From: Verrucomicrobiota bacterium
Lineage (GTDB): Bacteria > Verrucomicrobiota > Verrucomicrobiia > CAIQCK01
Direction: 5' to 3'
NCBI GenBank assembly: GCA_026397915.1
Contig: JAPLTX010000022.1
Coordinates: 118,215 to 182,214 of the forward strand
DNA: 64,000 nt
Made by a program: the position numbers and the translations under genes. A model generated the notes under the pieces. That model worked only from the letters and a program-made list of their open reading frames with translations. It was not told the DNA's origin and ran no database searches. This document shows, piece after piece, positions 1 to 9,104 of the stretch. Positions within the stretch are counted from its first letter, which is position 1, and each line of letters starts with the position of its first letter.

Positions 1-776
1 TCGGGCGACGCGTTTGCGCCGAGCGAGTGCAGTTGTCCGGCGGCATCGTCAAACTCGCGCTCAAACGCCGCAACATTCACGCGCGCGCGAGAAAGTTCCA
101 CCGCCAACCTTCGCCCGCGCTCTATAAAATGGCCGATCGCTGCAACCATGTCGGGTGGGCCAGGCGCGGCTTTCTTCGACCATCGGCTCAGACTGCTCTG
201 CGTCGCGGGCCGACGGAGCGCAAGGTTTTGATCCGGCTGCGCCGAGCCGCAGATTTCCACCTCGTCGAGATGGAAGTAAACCGGCTTGGCGCTGGGAATC
301 TGGAGCCGCACGAAACGCGCTTTCACTTCGCCCTGTCGGAACTTCACCTCCAGCGGTGGCGCGTCAGAGACGCCGCTGAAGTGCCTGCCTTTCTGGTCAT
401 AAACTTGCCGCCACTGTTTCCCGTCGTCGGAGGCGAGAATGCGGAGGTCGTCGGCGTTGTGCAGGCCCGGCGCGTAATCAAGCCGGTTGAAGACGACGAT
501 GCGCGAGATCGGCTGCGACTCGCCAATATCCACTTGCCACCACGGATTTGGCTCGTGCGCGGTGTGGAAACCATACTTGCCGTTCTTCACCCCGTCCACC
601 GCGCCCGCAGCGTCGGCCCGCGTGAGCGTCGTCTTGTCCTGCCACGCCTCCGCCTGCCGAAGCCAGTCCACCTCAATCTGCTCGCGCATCGAACCTGCCA
701 ACACCGACGGTGCCGCGACGACGGCGAGAAACCCAAGCCCCAATCCGCAGGTAGCAAGTCGAAGTCTGAACGGCAT
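1..776 (-). CDS. Secreted discoidin (F5/8 type C) domain protein, partial
   Basis: The reading frame is open from an ATG at 776 to the window edge, so only the first 258 or so residues are present. Residues 1-28 form a signal peptide (hydrophobic GLGLGFLAVV core, VLA cleavage region). Residues 45-178 look like an F5/8 type C carbohydrate-binding domain: the WWQVDIG motif at 79-85, SRIVVFNR at 91-98, and a closing VRLQI...HLDEVEI pattern. A second domain of the same kind may start at NLALRRPATQSS near 184. Such domains usually sit on exported carbohydrate-active or Planctomycete/Verrucomicrobia surface proteins. Any catalytic domain lies outside the window, so enzymatic function cannot be named. 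It is divergent from the next gene. Confidence 0.75.
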   Translation of the reverse strand, partial: MPFRLRLATCGLGLGFLAVVAAPSVLAGSMREQIEVDWLRQAEAWQDKTTLTRADAAGAVDGVKNGKYGFHTAHEPNPWWQVDIGESQPISRIVVFNRLDYAPGLHNADDLRILASDDGKQWRQVYDQKGRHFSGVSDAPPLEVKFRQGEVKARFVRLQIPSAKPVYFHLDEVEICGSAQPDQNLALRRPATQSSLSRWSKKAAPGPPDMVAAIGHFIERGRRLAVELSRARVNVAAFEREFDDAAGQLHSLGANASP

Positions 777-1023
777 TCGCTTCACACCACGTTTCTACCA
801 TATCGGCAGCGGCAGCACAGTCGAAAGTGAACGCGCGGCGAGGAATGAGCGCATTGCAAAACCCGCGGCGTTTGTCGAGTTCCAACGTCCCGCGGCTGGG
901 AAGCCGGCGATACAGCAGACTTGGGAATTTGCGCTGTGGTGCGTGTGTCCGAATGCGCCAACGACAGATTGTAACCTTTGCCTCGCTCGGCGGTATGGTT
1001 AGAGTGGAACTTCAGGAGAACAC

Positions 1024-1536
1024 ATGAATCGCATTTCTCGACCCGTTGTGGTGTTGGTGGTGTTGGGCTTGGTGCTGGGTTTGTTCGCGCTGACTGGACG
1101 GAAGGGCGGCGAGCGTTCCGCGGCCAAGGCCAAGGCTCCGCCGCCGCCCGTTGGCGTGCCTGTGCCGCGCGATGCCACCGCCGCGTTAGAGAACCTCATC
1201 ACGCTTCTCAACAAGGACGACGCGGAGAAGCTGCGGCAGCAGTTCACCGTGCCGTTTTACCTCGAAGGCAAGAAGATCGAAGACGAGCAGTCGCTCGCCG
1301 ATTTCATCCAGAAGGCCGTCGAAAAGCCGCACGCGTTCGCTGTGGAAAGCGCCGTGCAGACGACGGCGCGCGAAGCTGGCCTGCCGCTGGAAGCCGACGA
1401 CGTGCTGACGAGCAACGACACCGTTGTGGTGGCGGACCTGCGCGACAACGGCGAGACGGTCCGGCGCATTTTCGTGTTCCGCAAGACCAGTAGCGGCTTC
1501 AAGGTGTTGGCGATCCTCAAGTCGCCGGAACAGTAA
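1024..1536 (+). CDS. Membrane-anchored or exported protein of unknown function
   Basis: A 170-residue protein begins at an ATG preceded by TCAGGAGAA, a good Shine-Dalgarno. Residues 6-25 are a single hydrophobic segment (VVVLVVLGLVLGLFAL), acting as a signal anchor or signal peptide, followed by a short basic and proline-rich linker (RKGGERSAAKAKAPPPP). The remaining 125 residues are soluble and mixed alpha/beta. The pattern ENLITLLNKDDAEKLRQQF followed by a strand-rich half is compatible with an NTF2-like fold, but I recognise no family with certainty. The gene lies 80 bp upstream of the squalene/phytoene synthase and could be co-transcribed with it. No conserved catalytic residues are evident. 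Confidence 0.7.
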   Translation: MNRISRPVVVLVVLGLVLGLFALTGRKGGERSAAKAKAPPPPVGVPVPRDATAALENLITLLNKDDAEKLRQQFTVPFYLEGKKIEDEQSLADFIQKAVEKPHAFAVESAVQTTAREAGLPLEADDVLTSNDTVVVADLRDNGETVRRIFVFRKTSSGFKVLAILKSPEQ

Positions 1537-1616
1537 GCCAGCGAACGGAGGAGAAGCTCTAAGTTTCCGTTCCACCGCTTCTCTCAGACTTGCGCCCGCC
1601 GCGGGCCGCGCCTACG

Positions 1617-2669
1617 ATGCGGCGTGTGATCCAAAAGGAACGCGATCAACTCATCGGCCCGCTGCTACGCGACGTGTCGCGCTCGTTTTACTTGACGCTG
1701 CGCGTGCTGCCCGCGGCGCTGCGACCGGCGATCTCGCTCGGCTACCTGCTGGCGCGCGCCAGCGACACCATCGCCGACACGAAGGTTGTGCCGCGTGACA
1801 AGCGCCGCGCGCATCTCGTCCGCTTCCGCCAGCAGTTCGAGCATCGCTACGACGCCAGCGAGATGGCGATCATCCGATCCGACCTCGCGCAACACCAGAG
1901 TCTGCCAGCGGAGAAGCTGTTGCTGGAGAGGCTCGACGATTGTTTCGCCATGCTAGTGTCGCTGCCCGAAGACGACCGGCGACGCATCGGTGAACTGCTC
2001 GGCGTTATTACGCGCGGCCAGGAGAATGATCTCGTGCAGTTTCCGGGCGAGAGTGAGAAGGAACTTGCCGCGTTCGAGACTGACCAACAGCTCAACGAAT
2101 ACACTTACGCCGTCGCTGGCTGCGTCGGGAAGTTCTGGACCGAGATGTGCGTCGCGCATCTGCGGGCGTTGCGCGGATGGGATCGCGCGGAGATGACGGC
2201 GCTGGGCATCCGTTTCGGCAAGGCGCTTCAGCTCACGAACATCCTGCGCGACATCCCGAAAGACTTGCGCATCGCCCGTTGCTACGTGCCGCGGCAGCGG
2301 CTCGCGGAAGCCGGGCTGAACCCCGAAGACCTGCTCTCGCCGGAGGTGATGGGGCGGTTCCGGCCGGTTTACGACCGCCACCTCGACTTGGCGCTCGACC
2401 ATTACGACGCCGCGTGGCGTTATACGCTGGCGATTCCACGAACGTGCGGACGACTACGGCTGGCGTGCCTCTGGCCGATTTTCATCGGGCTGAAGACGCT
2501 CGCGTTGCTGCGCCGCAGCGACGACGTGCTCGATTCCAACAAACGCATCATGGTCGCCCAAGGCGACGTGAACCGGATGCTGGCCAAGTCGGTGGTTTTC
2601 TGCCGCAGCAACACAGTCCTCGATGCGTGGTTCAGGAAACTGCGCGACGAGGCCGCGCGAAAGGAATGA
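1617..2669 (+). CDS. Squalene/phytoene synthase family protein
   Basis: A 350-residue all-alpha trans-isoprenyl diphosphate synthase (head-to-head type). The first Asp-rich motif is DTIAD at residues 50-54, and the second is NILRDIPKDL at 208-217, followed by RCYVP. These bind the Mg-diphosphates of the two prenyl substrates. Both are intact, so the enzyme should condense two farnesyl (or geranylgeranyl) diphosphates to squalene/presqualene or phytoene. Near 290-310 a hydrophobic stretch (LACLWPIFIGLKTLALL) suggests membrane association, which favours a squalene-synthase-like role (hopanoid or sterol precursor), but no hopanoid or carotenoid genes adjoin it. I chose the ATG at 1617. An in-frame ATG at 1590 gives nine extra residues of unlikely sequence. 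Confidence 0.85.
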   Translation: MRRVIQKERDQLIGPLLRDVSRSFYLTLRVLPAALRPAISLGYLLARASDTIADTKVVPRDKRRAHLVRFRQQFEHRYDASEMAIIRSDLAQHQSLPAEKLLLERLDDCFAMLVSLPEDDRRRIGELLGVITRGQENDLVQFPGESEKELAAFETDQQLNEYTYAVAGCVGKFWTEMCVAHLRALRGWDRAEMTALGIRFGKALQLTNILRDIPKDLRIARCYVPRQRLAEAGLNPEDLLSPEVMGRFRPVYDRHLDLALDHYDAAWRYTLAIPRTCGRLRLACLWPIFIGLKTLALLRRSDDVLDSNKRIMVAQGDVNRMLAKSVVFCRSNTVLDAWFRKLRDEAARKE

Positions 2670-2673
2670 AACC

Positions 2674-3555
2674 ATGAAGATGAACCATCACTCTCAGGAA
2701 ACGAAACTGAACCGGCGGCAGTTCATCGCCGCGGGTGTCGGCATGGCGGCGTCGCTCGCCGGTGCCGCGGAAGGCCGCTGGAAGATGTGGCTCTCAACGT
2801 CGTCGGTCATGTTCGTGAAGCTGTCGGTCGAGCAATTCTGTGAGCGCGCCGCGAAGCTCGGCTTCGAGGCGGTTGACATCTGGGGGCCGCTGTTCAAATG
2901 CACCCATCTGGATGACATCGCCGCCCGCCTCGGCGGCGACGGGCTGAAACGGTTGCTCGCGAAGAACAAGCTGAAGCTTTGCGCCTTCTCAGTCTATCCC
3001 GACCGCTATCCGCAATATGCCGAGTTGCTCGGCGCGACCGGCGGCGGCGTGGCCATTCGCGGCAGCGAGAAGCCGTGCAAACCGGAGGAGTTGACGGCGC
3101 GGATGAAGGAATTTTTGGAGAAGCTCAAGCCACAGGCCGAACTGGCCGAGAAACACAACTCGTATCTGGCCATCGAGAACCACGGCCACGCGTTGCTCGA
3201 CTCAATTGATTCGCTCAAGGCATTCACGGACCTCAATAAGCATCCGCGGCTCGGCATCGCGCTGGCTCCGTATCATATCCAAGCGGGCAAGATGTCCGTG
3301 GAGGACGCCATCGCGGCGTGCGGCAAACAACTGCTCTTCTTCTACGCGTGGCAGCACGGCAAAGGCACCGAGCAGTTGCCCGGCCACGGCCCGACGGATT
3401 TCACGCCGTGGCTCGCGGCATTGGCGAAGATCGGCTATGCGCGCTATGTGAACCCGTTCATGCACGGCGAACTGGAGCCGGACGAAATGACGGCGGCAGT
3501 GGCAAAGTCGCGCCAGTATATGCTGGACTGCTACGCGAAAGTCGTGCGGGGTTGA
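2674..3555 (+). CDS. Exported sugar phosphate isomerase/epimerase-like TIM-barrel protein
   Basis: A 293-residue protein with an N-terminal twin-arginine type signal (NRRQFIAAGVGMAASLAGAA, roughly residues 11-30). The body has the xylose-isomerase-like TIM-barrel (AP_endonuc_2) pattern: FCERAAKLGFEAVDIWGP, LKLCAFSVYPDRYP, LAIENHGHALLDS with the metal-ligand type E and H, then LGIALAPYHIQAG and FYAWQHG. The family includes sugar isomerases, epimerases and many uncharacterised exported verrucomicrobial and planctomycete members, and the substrate is unknown. The gene starts four bases after the synthase stop. It ends 5 bp from the convergent mutarotase gene. The start at 2674 was chosen because it begins the Tat signal. 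Confidence 0.82.
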   Translation: MKMNHHSQETKLNRRQFIAAGVGMAASLAGAAEGRWKMWLSTSSVMFVKLSVEQFCERAAKLGFEAVDIWGPLFKCTHLDDIAARLGGDGLKRLLAKNKLKLCAFSVYPDRYPQYAELLGATGGGVAIRGSEKPCKPEELTARMKEFLEKLKPQAELAEKHNSYLAIENHGHALLDSIDSLKAFTDLNKHPRLGIALAPYHIQAGKMSVEDAIAACGKQLLFFYAWQHGKGTEQLPGHGPTDFTPWLAALAKIGYARYVNPFMHGELEPDEMTAAVAKSRQYMLDCYAKVVRG

Positions 3556-3560
3556 TGCGG

Positions 3561-4457
3561 TCAGGCGGGCAGCGCCGACAACACAGTTGAGCCATGCCAC
3601 TGGCCGTGCGGCGCGAGGTTGATGCGTGAGGCCATGTTGCCGGTCTCAACACAGACCATGCGCAAATACTCGTCGTCACCGAAGTCCGCCATGCGCTGCG
3701 ACTTTGCAATCCATGGATTCCACACGACGGCGTCGGCCATGCCGCTCTTCTGGATGGCGATAGTGCGGTTACGGGCTTCGTCGCGGAGGCGCACGCAGTC
3801 CGGCGTGTTGATGTAGATGCGGTCGGTTTCCTGGTCGAAGCGGATTTCCTGCCGTGTTTCCACTTCGTGGACGTTATTCCGCAGCGAGTCGCTGAACGTG
3901 ACGCCCTCCAACCCGCAGACGGCAGTGCGTTGGATTTCTCCAACGCCGAAATAGGTATGGAGCGCTAGTTCAAAATCCAACGGCTTATCGCCGTTGTTCT
4001 TCACCTGCACGCCCAGCGTCAGCACGGCTTCCGCCAGCGTCACGCGCATTTCGATAGTGAACCGGTGCGGCCAAAGCGCCAGCGTGGCGTCGGATTCGTT
4101 GAGTTGGAACGCGGCCACGACCTCGCCGGAGCCAAGCCGCTCGGTTTGCGCCAGTGTCCACTCGCTGACCCGCGCAAAGCCATGCAGCGGCAACGGGCCG
4201 TGACTACTGAACTGCGGGAAACAGATTGGGATGCCGCCGCGAATCGGCTTGTCGGCGACCCAGTTTGCTGCGCGGCTCAGGAAAAACAATTCCTCGCCCT
4301 TCGCGTTCCGCCACGACGTAACGTGCGCACCGTGCAGGTAAATCTCCGCGCTGGCGCCCGAACGATGCGAAAGCGTCACGCGGGGCAGATCGTTTTTCCC
4401 CGGCAGGACCGCGACCGCTCCCGGAATCCCGAATTTGGTTTGCAGTGAGTCAATCAT
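3561..4457 (-). CDS. D-hexose-6-phosphate mutarotase (aldose 1-epimerase family)
   Basis: A 298-residue cytosolic protein of the YeaD-like galactose-mutarotase fold. It should interconvert alpha and beta anomers of hexose 6-phosphates. Family landmarks: IRGGIPICFPQF at 72-83, the catalytic-region His in LHGFARVSEW (His92), ALHTYFGVG with His167, VVWNPW at 244-249 and the catalytic Glu in VCVETGN (Glu271). Length matches the family (about 290-300). It lies 18 bp downstream of the exported TIM-barrel gene on the same strand and is probably co-transcribed with it. No signal peptide is visible, in contrast with the surrounding exported proteins. Confidence 0.9.
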   Translation of the reverse strand: MIDSLQTKFGIPGAVAVLPGKNDLPRVTLSHRSGASAEIYLHGAHVTSWRNAKGEELFFLSRAANWVADKPIRGGIPICFPQFSSHGPLPLHGFARVSEWTLAQTERLGSGEVVAAFQLNESDATLALWPHRFTIEMRVTLAEAVLTLGVQVKNNGDKPLDFELALHTYFGVGEIQRTAVCGLEGVTFSDSLRNNVHEVETRQEIRFDQETDRIYINTPDCVRLRDEARNRTIAIQKSGMADAVVWNPWIAKSQRMADFGDDEYLRMVCVETGNMASRINLAPHGQWHGSTVLSALPA

Positions 4458-4475
4458 GGTGTCGCCGCGGCGCGG

Positions 4476-5318
4476 TCACTTGCCCATTTGTTTCATCGCT
4501 TGCAGGCACTTCTCAACGCATTCCAGCGCCGGTTGGTTCGGACGCTCGTATTCGACGATATACCATTCGGTGCCGCCGGAGGTCTCGCAGAGCTGGAAGA
4601 TTTCCTTCCACGGCAGTTCGTCTTCGCCGATGAGCGCGTCGGGTTTGGCGTTGGAAAAAGGTTTGCAATGAACGGTTGTGGCGCGGCCGGGATACTTCTT
4701 CAGGAACGTCACGGCGTTGCCGCCGCCGTGCATCGCGTTACCGGTGTCGAACTGCATGATGACTTCCTTCTTCGTGTTGCCGAAGAACGTGTCCCACGGC
4801 AATTCGCCGTCGAGCGCTTTGAACTCAATGGTGTGGTTGTGATAACCGACGCGCATTCCCTGCGGGGCGACCTTGTCGGCCAGTTCGTTGAAGAGCTTGG
4901 CCGTGTCGAGCCACGCCTGGCGCGACGCAGTGCGATCCTTCGGCAGGCCGGGCACGATGAGGAACTTATTGCCGAGCGTCTGGTTGAACTCGATAGTTTC
5001 CTGAAGCTTGTCGCCTAGCAGCGTCGGCAGGGCCGTGTGCGTGCCGCAGCACTTGAGGCCGTTGTCGTCGAGGAGCTTCCGCAGCGTCTTGGTATCGCGG
5101 TTGTGATAGCCGGCAAACTCGATGCCCTTGTAGCCCATCTTTCCCACCGCCGCGATCACACCTTCAAGGTCTTTCGCGGCCTCTTTGCGGAGCGAGTAGA
5201 GCTGCAGCCCGATCGGAATCTTTCCCGCCGAGCGACTTGAACCAGTTGCGCAACCCGCCGCCCAAACTGTTGCCGCGCCGATGGCGCTTTGCTTCAGAAA
5301 TTCTCGCCTTGTAATCAT
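4476..5318 (-). CDS. Tat-exported lipoprotein, sugar phosphate isomerase/epimerase-like
   Basis: A 280-residue TIM-barrel protein. The start at 5318 follows a GGAGACG Shine-Dalgarno and opens with a Tat motif, TRREFLKQS, ending in a lipobox-like AAGC with Cys23, so it may be a Tat lipoprotein. The barrel shows LQLYSLRKEA, MGYKGIEFAGYHNRDT, KCCGTHTAL, then GYHNHTIEF, IMQFDTGN and a terminal WYIVEYERPNQPALECVEKCL. These are typical of xylose-isomerase-like proteins with E/H/D metal ligands. Substrate unknown. In such genomes these proteins accompany Gfo/Idh oxidoreductases, as here, in uncharacterised sugar-modification routes. An upstream in-frame start at 5405 would add 29 residues before the Tat signal and is unlikely. 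Confidence 0.85.
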   Translation of the reverse strand: MITRREFLKQSAIGAATVWAAGCATGSSRSAGKIPIGLQLYSLRKEAAKDLEGVIAAVGKMGYKGIEFAGYHNRDTKTLRKLLDDNGLKCCGTHTALPTLLGDKLQETIEFNQTLGNKFLIVPGLPKDRTASRQAWLDTAKLFNELADKVAPQGMRVGYHNHTIEFKALDGELPWDTFFGNTKKEVIMQFDTGNAMHGGGNAVTFLKKYPGRATTVHCKPFSNAKPDALIGEDELPWKEIFQLCETSGGTEWYIVEYERPNQPALECVEKCLQAMKQMGK

Positions 5319-5468
5319 AGTCGTCTCCTCCGTTGGAACGGCGCGCACGCTACGCCAGCGGGCACGTTCCAAACAAGCATTTTCACAGTGCATCCGGAAC
5401 AACAATCCGGTTGTCGTCCTGCATTCTTCTCATTCTCATTGCCGCCCCGGCTTTCACATGATGGTGAA

Positions 5469-5801
5469 CTAGTATCTTCCCTGCGCGAAGTCTGCCAAGT
5501 GAGCGGCGGCCCTGTAGAGCCGCGCTGAAGCGGTCTTGTTTATGAGATGATACACAAAGGTTGCGGAGCCTCTCTTGATGATCAACTCCGGGTCGCCTCT
5601 CACGATCGCTTGTTGTTCGGCGTCCTCAAAGATTCGAGGGTCCAGGTTGGACGAGGTGATTCCCATCTGTCCGACCGTGAAGCGTTTCCCAATCTTGCAT
5701 GAGAACGTGCAGGTGAAGTTGTGCGCATGGATGATCTGCCGATACGGTTCGGGTATTGGGTTCTCGGGAAACAAAATCTGTTTCTTGGCTTGGTTTTTCA
5801 T
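5469..5801 (-). CDS. Small hypothetical protein
   Basis: A 110-residue open frame starting at an ATG with no strong Shine-Dalgarno. No signal peptide or membrane segment is visible. The protein is rich in charged residues (KNQAKKQ at the start, DPRIFEDAEQQAIVRGDPELIIKRG in its centre) and carries two Cys residues around FTCTFSCKIG. I do not recognise a family. Its base composition is visibly lower in G+C than its neighbours, as is the surrounding intergenic DNA, which hints at separate origin. It could be a spurious frame, but codon phase and lack of a longer competing frame make a real gene more likely than not. Confidence 0.45.
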   Translation of the reverse strand: MKNQAKKQILFPENPIPEPYRQIIHAHNFTCTFSCKIGKRFTVGQMGITSSNLDPRIFEDAEQQAIVRGDPELIIKRGSATFVYHLINKTASARLYRAAAHLADFAQGRY

Positions 5802-5923
5802 AACGAAACAACTTCACCAGATGTTTGTGCGCCTGTCTCGACTTTTTTTAGTCAGACCAGGCGAACAGTGGTGTTTTTTTCTGGCGAAAGATGATGACGA
5901 TCCCGTTGCTTTGCAAGCTGCGA

Positions 5924-7300
5924 TCAGATTTCCGTCCACTGGCCGGGGATTGGCATGGGATAGCGGCCTTCAGCGTCGGCTTTGATCGGCGGCTCGCTGT
6001 CGTCGGTGAGGCTGTCAATGTTCGGGCAGAACCGGAAGTCGGATTTCATCGCCTCGTCCCATGTGATGACGCGGCCCATGTGGACGGCGGCGCGGCCCAT
6101 GATGTCGGCGAGGTTGGACATCGCCGCCCGCTTGGCTTCATTGTGCGGCTTGTTGTTGTGGATGGCGTCGAGCAATACGTTCCATTCGGCTTGATAGTAG
6201 GTGAACAATCCTTCGTCGGCCTGCCATGCGATGTTGTCAGGCGAGCATCGCTGGTCCTTGTAGATTTGCGTCAAGTCGTCGCGATGACCGCTCAACCAAG
6301 GGAATGCGGCTGCTCGGTCGGTTCCGTGAATGTAAGTCCGAAAATCGTTGTGGCACTTCGGAGTCCAGCGGGTGACGTGATACGCCTTGGTGCCGTCGGC
6401 GAAGGTCCATTCGATGGAAAGGGAGTCGAGGTTCTGCCCGCAGTCGGTGCTGTTGGCGATCCTGCCGCCCACGCCGTGCGCGGAAACCGGCCAGGCATCC
6501 TTGATCCAGCAAATCTCGTCCACTTGATGAATGTTCATCTCGGCGAACAGCCCGCCCGACACCCAAAGGAAATGCGTGAAGTGGCTGATCTGCCACTGCA
6601 AGTCATTGTTCTCCGGCTTCCGCCGCGGCAAGGTTCCACACGGCTGCATGCGGAAAGTCCGGATGAACTGAATCGGGCCGAGTTGGCCGTCACGAATTCG
6701 TTTGATGAGTTCCTGCCGGTTGGGAGCGTGGCGGGCCATCAAGCCGGCAGCGATCTTCAGGTTTTTCTTTTTGGCTTCCTCACCGGCCTTGATGATCCGT
6801 CGCACACCGGGCGGGTCACATGCGAAGGACTTCTCCATGAAGACGTTGACCCCCTTCGCGACAGCGTATTCTAGTTGCACGGGACGCCAGCCGGCGTAGC
6901 CGGTGAGCATCGCCACGTCGCCCGGACGCAGCAGATCAATCGCCTTCTTGTAAGCATCGAAGCCTATGAATTTGCGATCCGCCGGCACGTCCACTTGGCC
7001 GCCGAGCTTCTGGCTTAGGACTTTGTGAGAAGCCGCGAGCCGCTTCTCGAACAGGTCGGCCATCGCGTAGAGTTTCACCGGGCCGTAGGGCGATTGCGAT
7101 GCATCCACCACCGCGCCGCTGCCGCGTCCGCCGCAGCCGATCAACGCGAGGCGGATGGTGTTGTCCCCTGCGGCATGCACGCGCGGAATGGTTACGCCCA
7201 CGAGTGCAGAAGCCGCGGCAGCTTTGCTGCTCCACGACAGAAACTCTCGCCGGGAAGACTGTTTCAAACCCAGCGGCGATAACTTGGCGGGTCGTTTCAT
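5924..7300 (-). CDS. Tat-exported Gfo/Idh/MocA family oxidoreductase (copy 1)
   Basis: A 458-residue protein with a Tat signal SRREFLSWSS at 16-25 and AxA-like cleavage region PRVHAAG near 39-45. The N-terminal Rossmann fold has IGCGGRGSG at 54-62, and FMEKSFACDPPG replaces the usual EKP motif before the C-terminal dehydrogenase domain. The domain includes WVSGGLFAEMNIHQVDEICWI with the catalytic-region His. Known members are NAD(P)-dependent sugar dehydrogenases or glycosidase-like hydrolases, but the substrate here is unknown. It is a close tandem paralogue of the next gene. The two share near-identical tails ending in PIPGQWTEI. The ATG start is supported by GGAGAACAACC upstream. Confidence 0.88.
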   Translation of the reverse strand: MKRPAKLSPLGLKQSSRREFLSWSSKAAAASALVGVTIPRVHAAGDNTIRLALIGCGGRGSGAVVDASQSPYGPVKLYAMADLFEKRLAASHKVLSQKLGGQVDVPADRKFIGFDAYKKAIDLLRPGDVAMLTGYAGWRPVQLEYAVAKGVNVFMEKSFACDPPGVRRIIKAGEEAKKKNLKIAAGLMARHAPNRQELIKRIRDGQLGPIQFIRTFRMQPCGTLPRRKPENNDLQWQISHFTHFLWVSGGLFAEMNIHQVDEICWIKDAWPVSAHGVGGRIANSTDCGQNLDSLSIEWTFADGTKAYHVTRWTPKCHNDFRTYIHGTDRAAAFPWLSGHRDDLTQIYKDQRCSPDNIAWQADEGLFTYYQAEWNVLLDAIHNNKPHNEAKRAAMSNLADIMGRAAVHMGRVITWDEAMKSDFRFCPNIDSLTDDSEPPIKADAEGRYPMPIPGQWTEI

Positions 7301-7373
7301 GGTTGTTCTCCGCCCAACGGCGTCGCGAACACTGAACGCTCCATCACGCCAGCACCGGCAATGATTTAATGAC

Positions 7374-8741
7374 TCAGATTTCCGTCCACTGTCCGGGGAT
7401 CGGCACGGGATAGCGGCCCTCGGCGTCGGCTTTGATCGGCGGTTCGCTGTCGTCGGTGAGTTTGTCGATGTTCGGGCAGAACTGGAAGTCGGATTTCATC
7501 ACCTCGTCCCACGTGATGACACGGCCCATGTGGACGGCGGCACGGCCCATGTCGTCGGCGAGGTTGGACATTGCCGCGCGCTTGGCTTCGTTGTGCGGCT
7601 TGTTGTTGCGAATGGAATCGAACAAGTCGTCCCACTCAGCCTGCCAGGACGTGATCGGTTCCTTCTCCGCCTCCCATGCGATGTTGTCCGGCGTGCAACG
7701 CTGGTCCTTGTAGGTGTGCACGGTGGCGGCGTGGATCGCCCCCGAGAACTGCGCGGCGCACTTGGTGCCGTGGACGAAGGTGTCGAACTCGTAGAGGCAC
7801 TTCGGGATGTAGCGCACCACGTCATACGCCTTCGTGCCGTCGGCAAACGTCCACTCCACCGAGAACGAGTCGAGGTTCTGGCTGCAATCCTTGTTGTTGG
7901 CGGCGCGCCCGCCGATGCCGTGCGCGCTCACCGGATACTCGCCCTTGATCCAGCAGATCTCGTCAATCTGGTGGATGTCCATCTCGGCCCAGAGGCCGCC
8001 AGCGACCCAGAGGAACTTCGTGAAGTTGCGGATTTGCCAGTGCAGTTCTTTGATCTCCGGGGGCCGCGGTTTGAGCCAGCCGCCTCCCTCCATGCGGTAG
8101 GCGCGGATGAGTTGAATCTGCCCCAGCTCGCCCTCGCGGATGCGCTTGATGAGTTCCTGCCGATTGCGCGAATGGCGGCACATGAGACCGGCGGCGATCT
8201 TCAGACCCTTCTTCTCCGCCGCCTCGCCTGCCGCAATGACGCGACGGCATCCCGGCGGATCCGCGGCGAACGATTTCTCCATGAAGACGTTGACGCCCTT
8301 CTCGACGGCGTATTCCAGTTGCGCGGGGCGGAAACCGGCGTAGCCGGTCAGCATCGCCACATCGCCCGGCCTCAGACAATCAATCGCCTTCTTGTAAGCG
8401 TCGAAGCCGATGAACTGGCGGTCGGCCGGCACATCCACGTTGTCGCCGAACTTATCGTGCAGTGCCTTGTGCGACTTCTTGAGCCGATCCTCGAAAAGAT
8501 CGGCCATGACGACGAGCTTGGCGGGACCGTTGGCGGACTCGAGCGCGTTGACGACCGCGCCACTGCCGCGTCCGCCGCAACCGATCAGAGCGAGGTTGAT
8601 GGCGTTGCTCCCGGCGGCGTGAACGCGGGGAATGGCGACGCCGGCGAGGGCGGAGGCGGCGACGGCTTTGCCGGTCCACTGGAGGAACTCGCGGCGCGTG
8701 GGTTGCGAGGGTTGTTGAGGGGACGATGATTCAGTGTTCAT
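7374..8741 (-). CDS. Tat-exported Gfo/Idh/MocA family oxidoreductase (copy 2)
   Basis: A 455-residue paralogue of the adjacent copy, separated by 73 bp. It has the Tat motif TRREFLQWTGKA, a Rossmann IGCGGRGSG, FMEKSFAADPPGCRR, WVAGGLWAEMDIHQIDEICWI and the PIPGQWTEI tail. Divergence between the copies is concentrated in the central substrate-facing part (for example RYIPKCLYEFDTFVHGT here against RWTPKCHNDFRTYIHGT in copy 1), so specificity may differ. An in-frame upstream ATG at 8804 would add 21 polar residues in front of the Tat region, so I prefer 8741 but cannot exclude the longer form. The gene is divergent from the PL11 lyase genes, suggesting shared control of a pectin-related function. 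Confidence 0.87.
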   Translation of the reverse strand: MNTESSSPQQPSQPTRREFLQWTGKAVAASALAGVAIPRVHAAGSNAINLALIGCGGRGSGAVVNALESANGPAKLVVMADLFEDRLKKSHKALHDKFGDNVDVPADRQFIGFDAYKKAIDCLRPGDVAMLTGYAGFRPAQLEYAVEKGVNVFMEKSFAADPPGCRRVIAAGEAAEKKGLKIAAGLMCRHSRNRQELIKRIREGELGQIQLIRAYRMEGGGWLKPRPPEIKELHWQIRNFTKFLWVAGGLWAEMDIHQIDEICWIKGEYPVSAHGIGGRAANNKDCSQNLDSFSVEWTFADGTKAYDVVRYIPKCLYEFDTFVHGTKCAAQFSGAIHAATVHTYKDQRCTPDNIAWEAEKEPITSWQAEWDDLFDSIRNNKPHNEAKRAAMSNLADDMGRAAVHMGRVITWDEVMKSDFQFCPNIDKLTDDSEPPIKADAEGRYPVPIPGQWTEI

Positions 8742-9104
8742 GGCGGGTGTCTGGTTGATCCCGGTCCGCGATTGCGGCGAGGAAGGTTGGTTGCTCAATG
8801 TCATGGCGACTTTTCAGAAGCAAACATCGGGCGGATACTACCGCCTGTCGTTCGTGACGAAAAGGGAAATCCTCCCATATTGCACAGACCACGCTCGGTC
8901 CATTGATTGCGGTTGAGCGAATAGAATTATGGAATGGAATTATGTTGTCGGATTACATTCGGGGACGCGATAATTTGTAAACCGATACGTAACCGGAGAA
9001 CTGAACGTCAGGATTTGATCTGGAGGTCTGCGGCGGCATTTTCGTGGTGGTTGGCGAGCCGGGATTTTCTCGTTTCACCGGATTGACGTTCCAACGAAGT
9101 GACC
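8742..9104. other. Divergent intergenic region between oxidoreductase and PL11 genes
   Basis: About 360 bp between divergent transcription units, so it should hold both promoters. It is more AT-rich than its surroundings. The 8-mer GAATTATG occurs twice (8924-8931 and 8937-8944, 13-bp period). No confident -35/-10 pair or rho-independent terminator was identified. No additional gene is apparent, apart from the possible 5' extension of copy 2. Confidence 0.5.

Noticed and set aside
7530..8729. 399-codon plus-strand frame antisense to the second Gfo/Idh gene
   Set aside because: Shadow frame; the minus strand carries Tat signal and Rossmann motifs.
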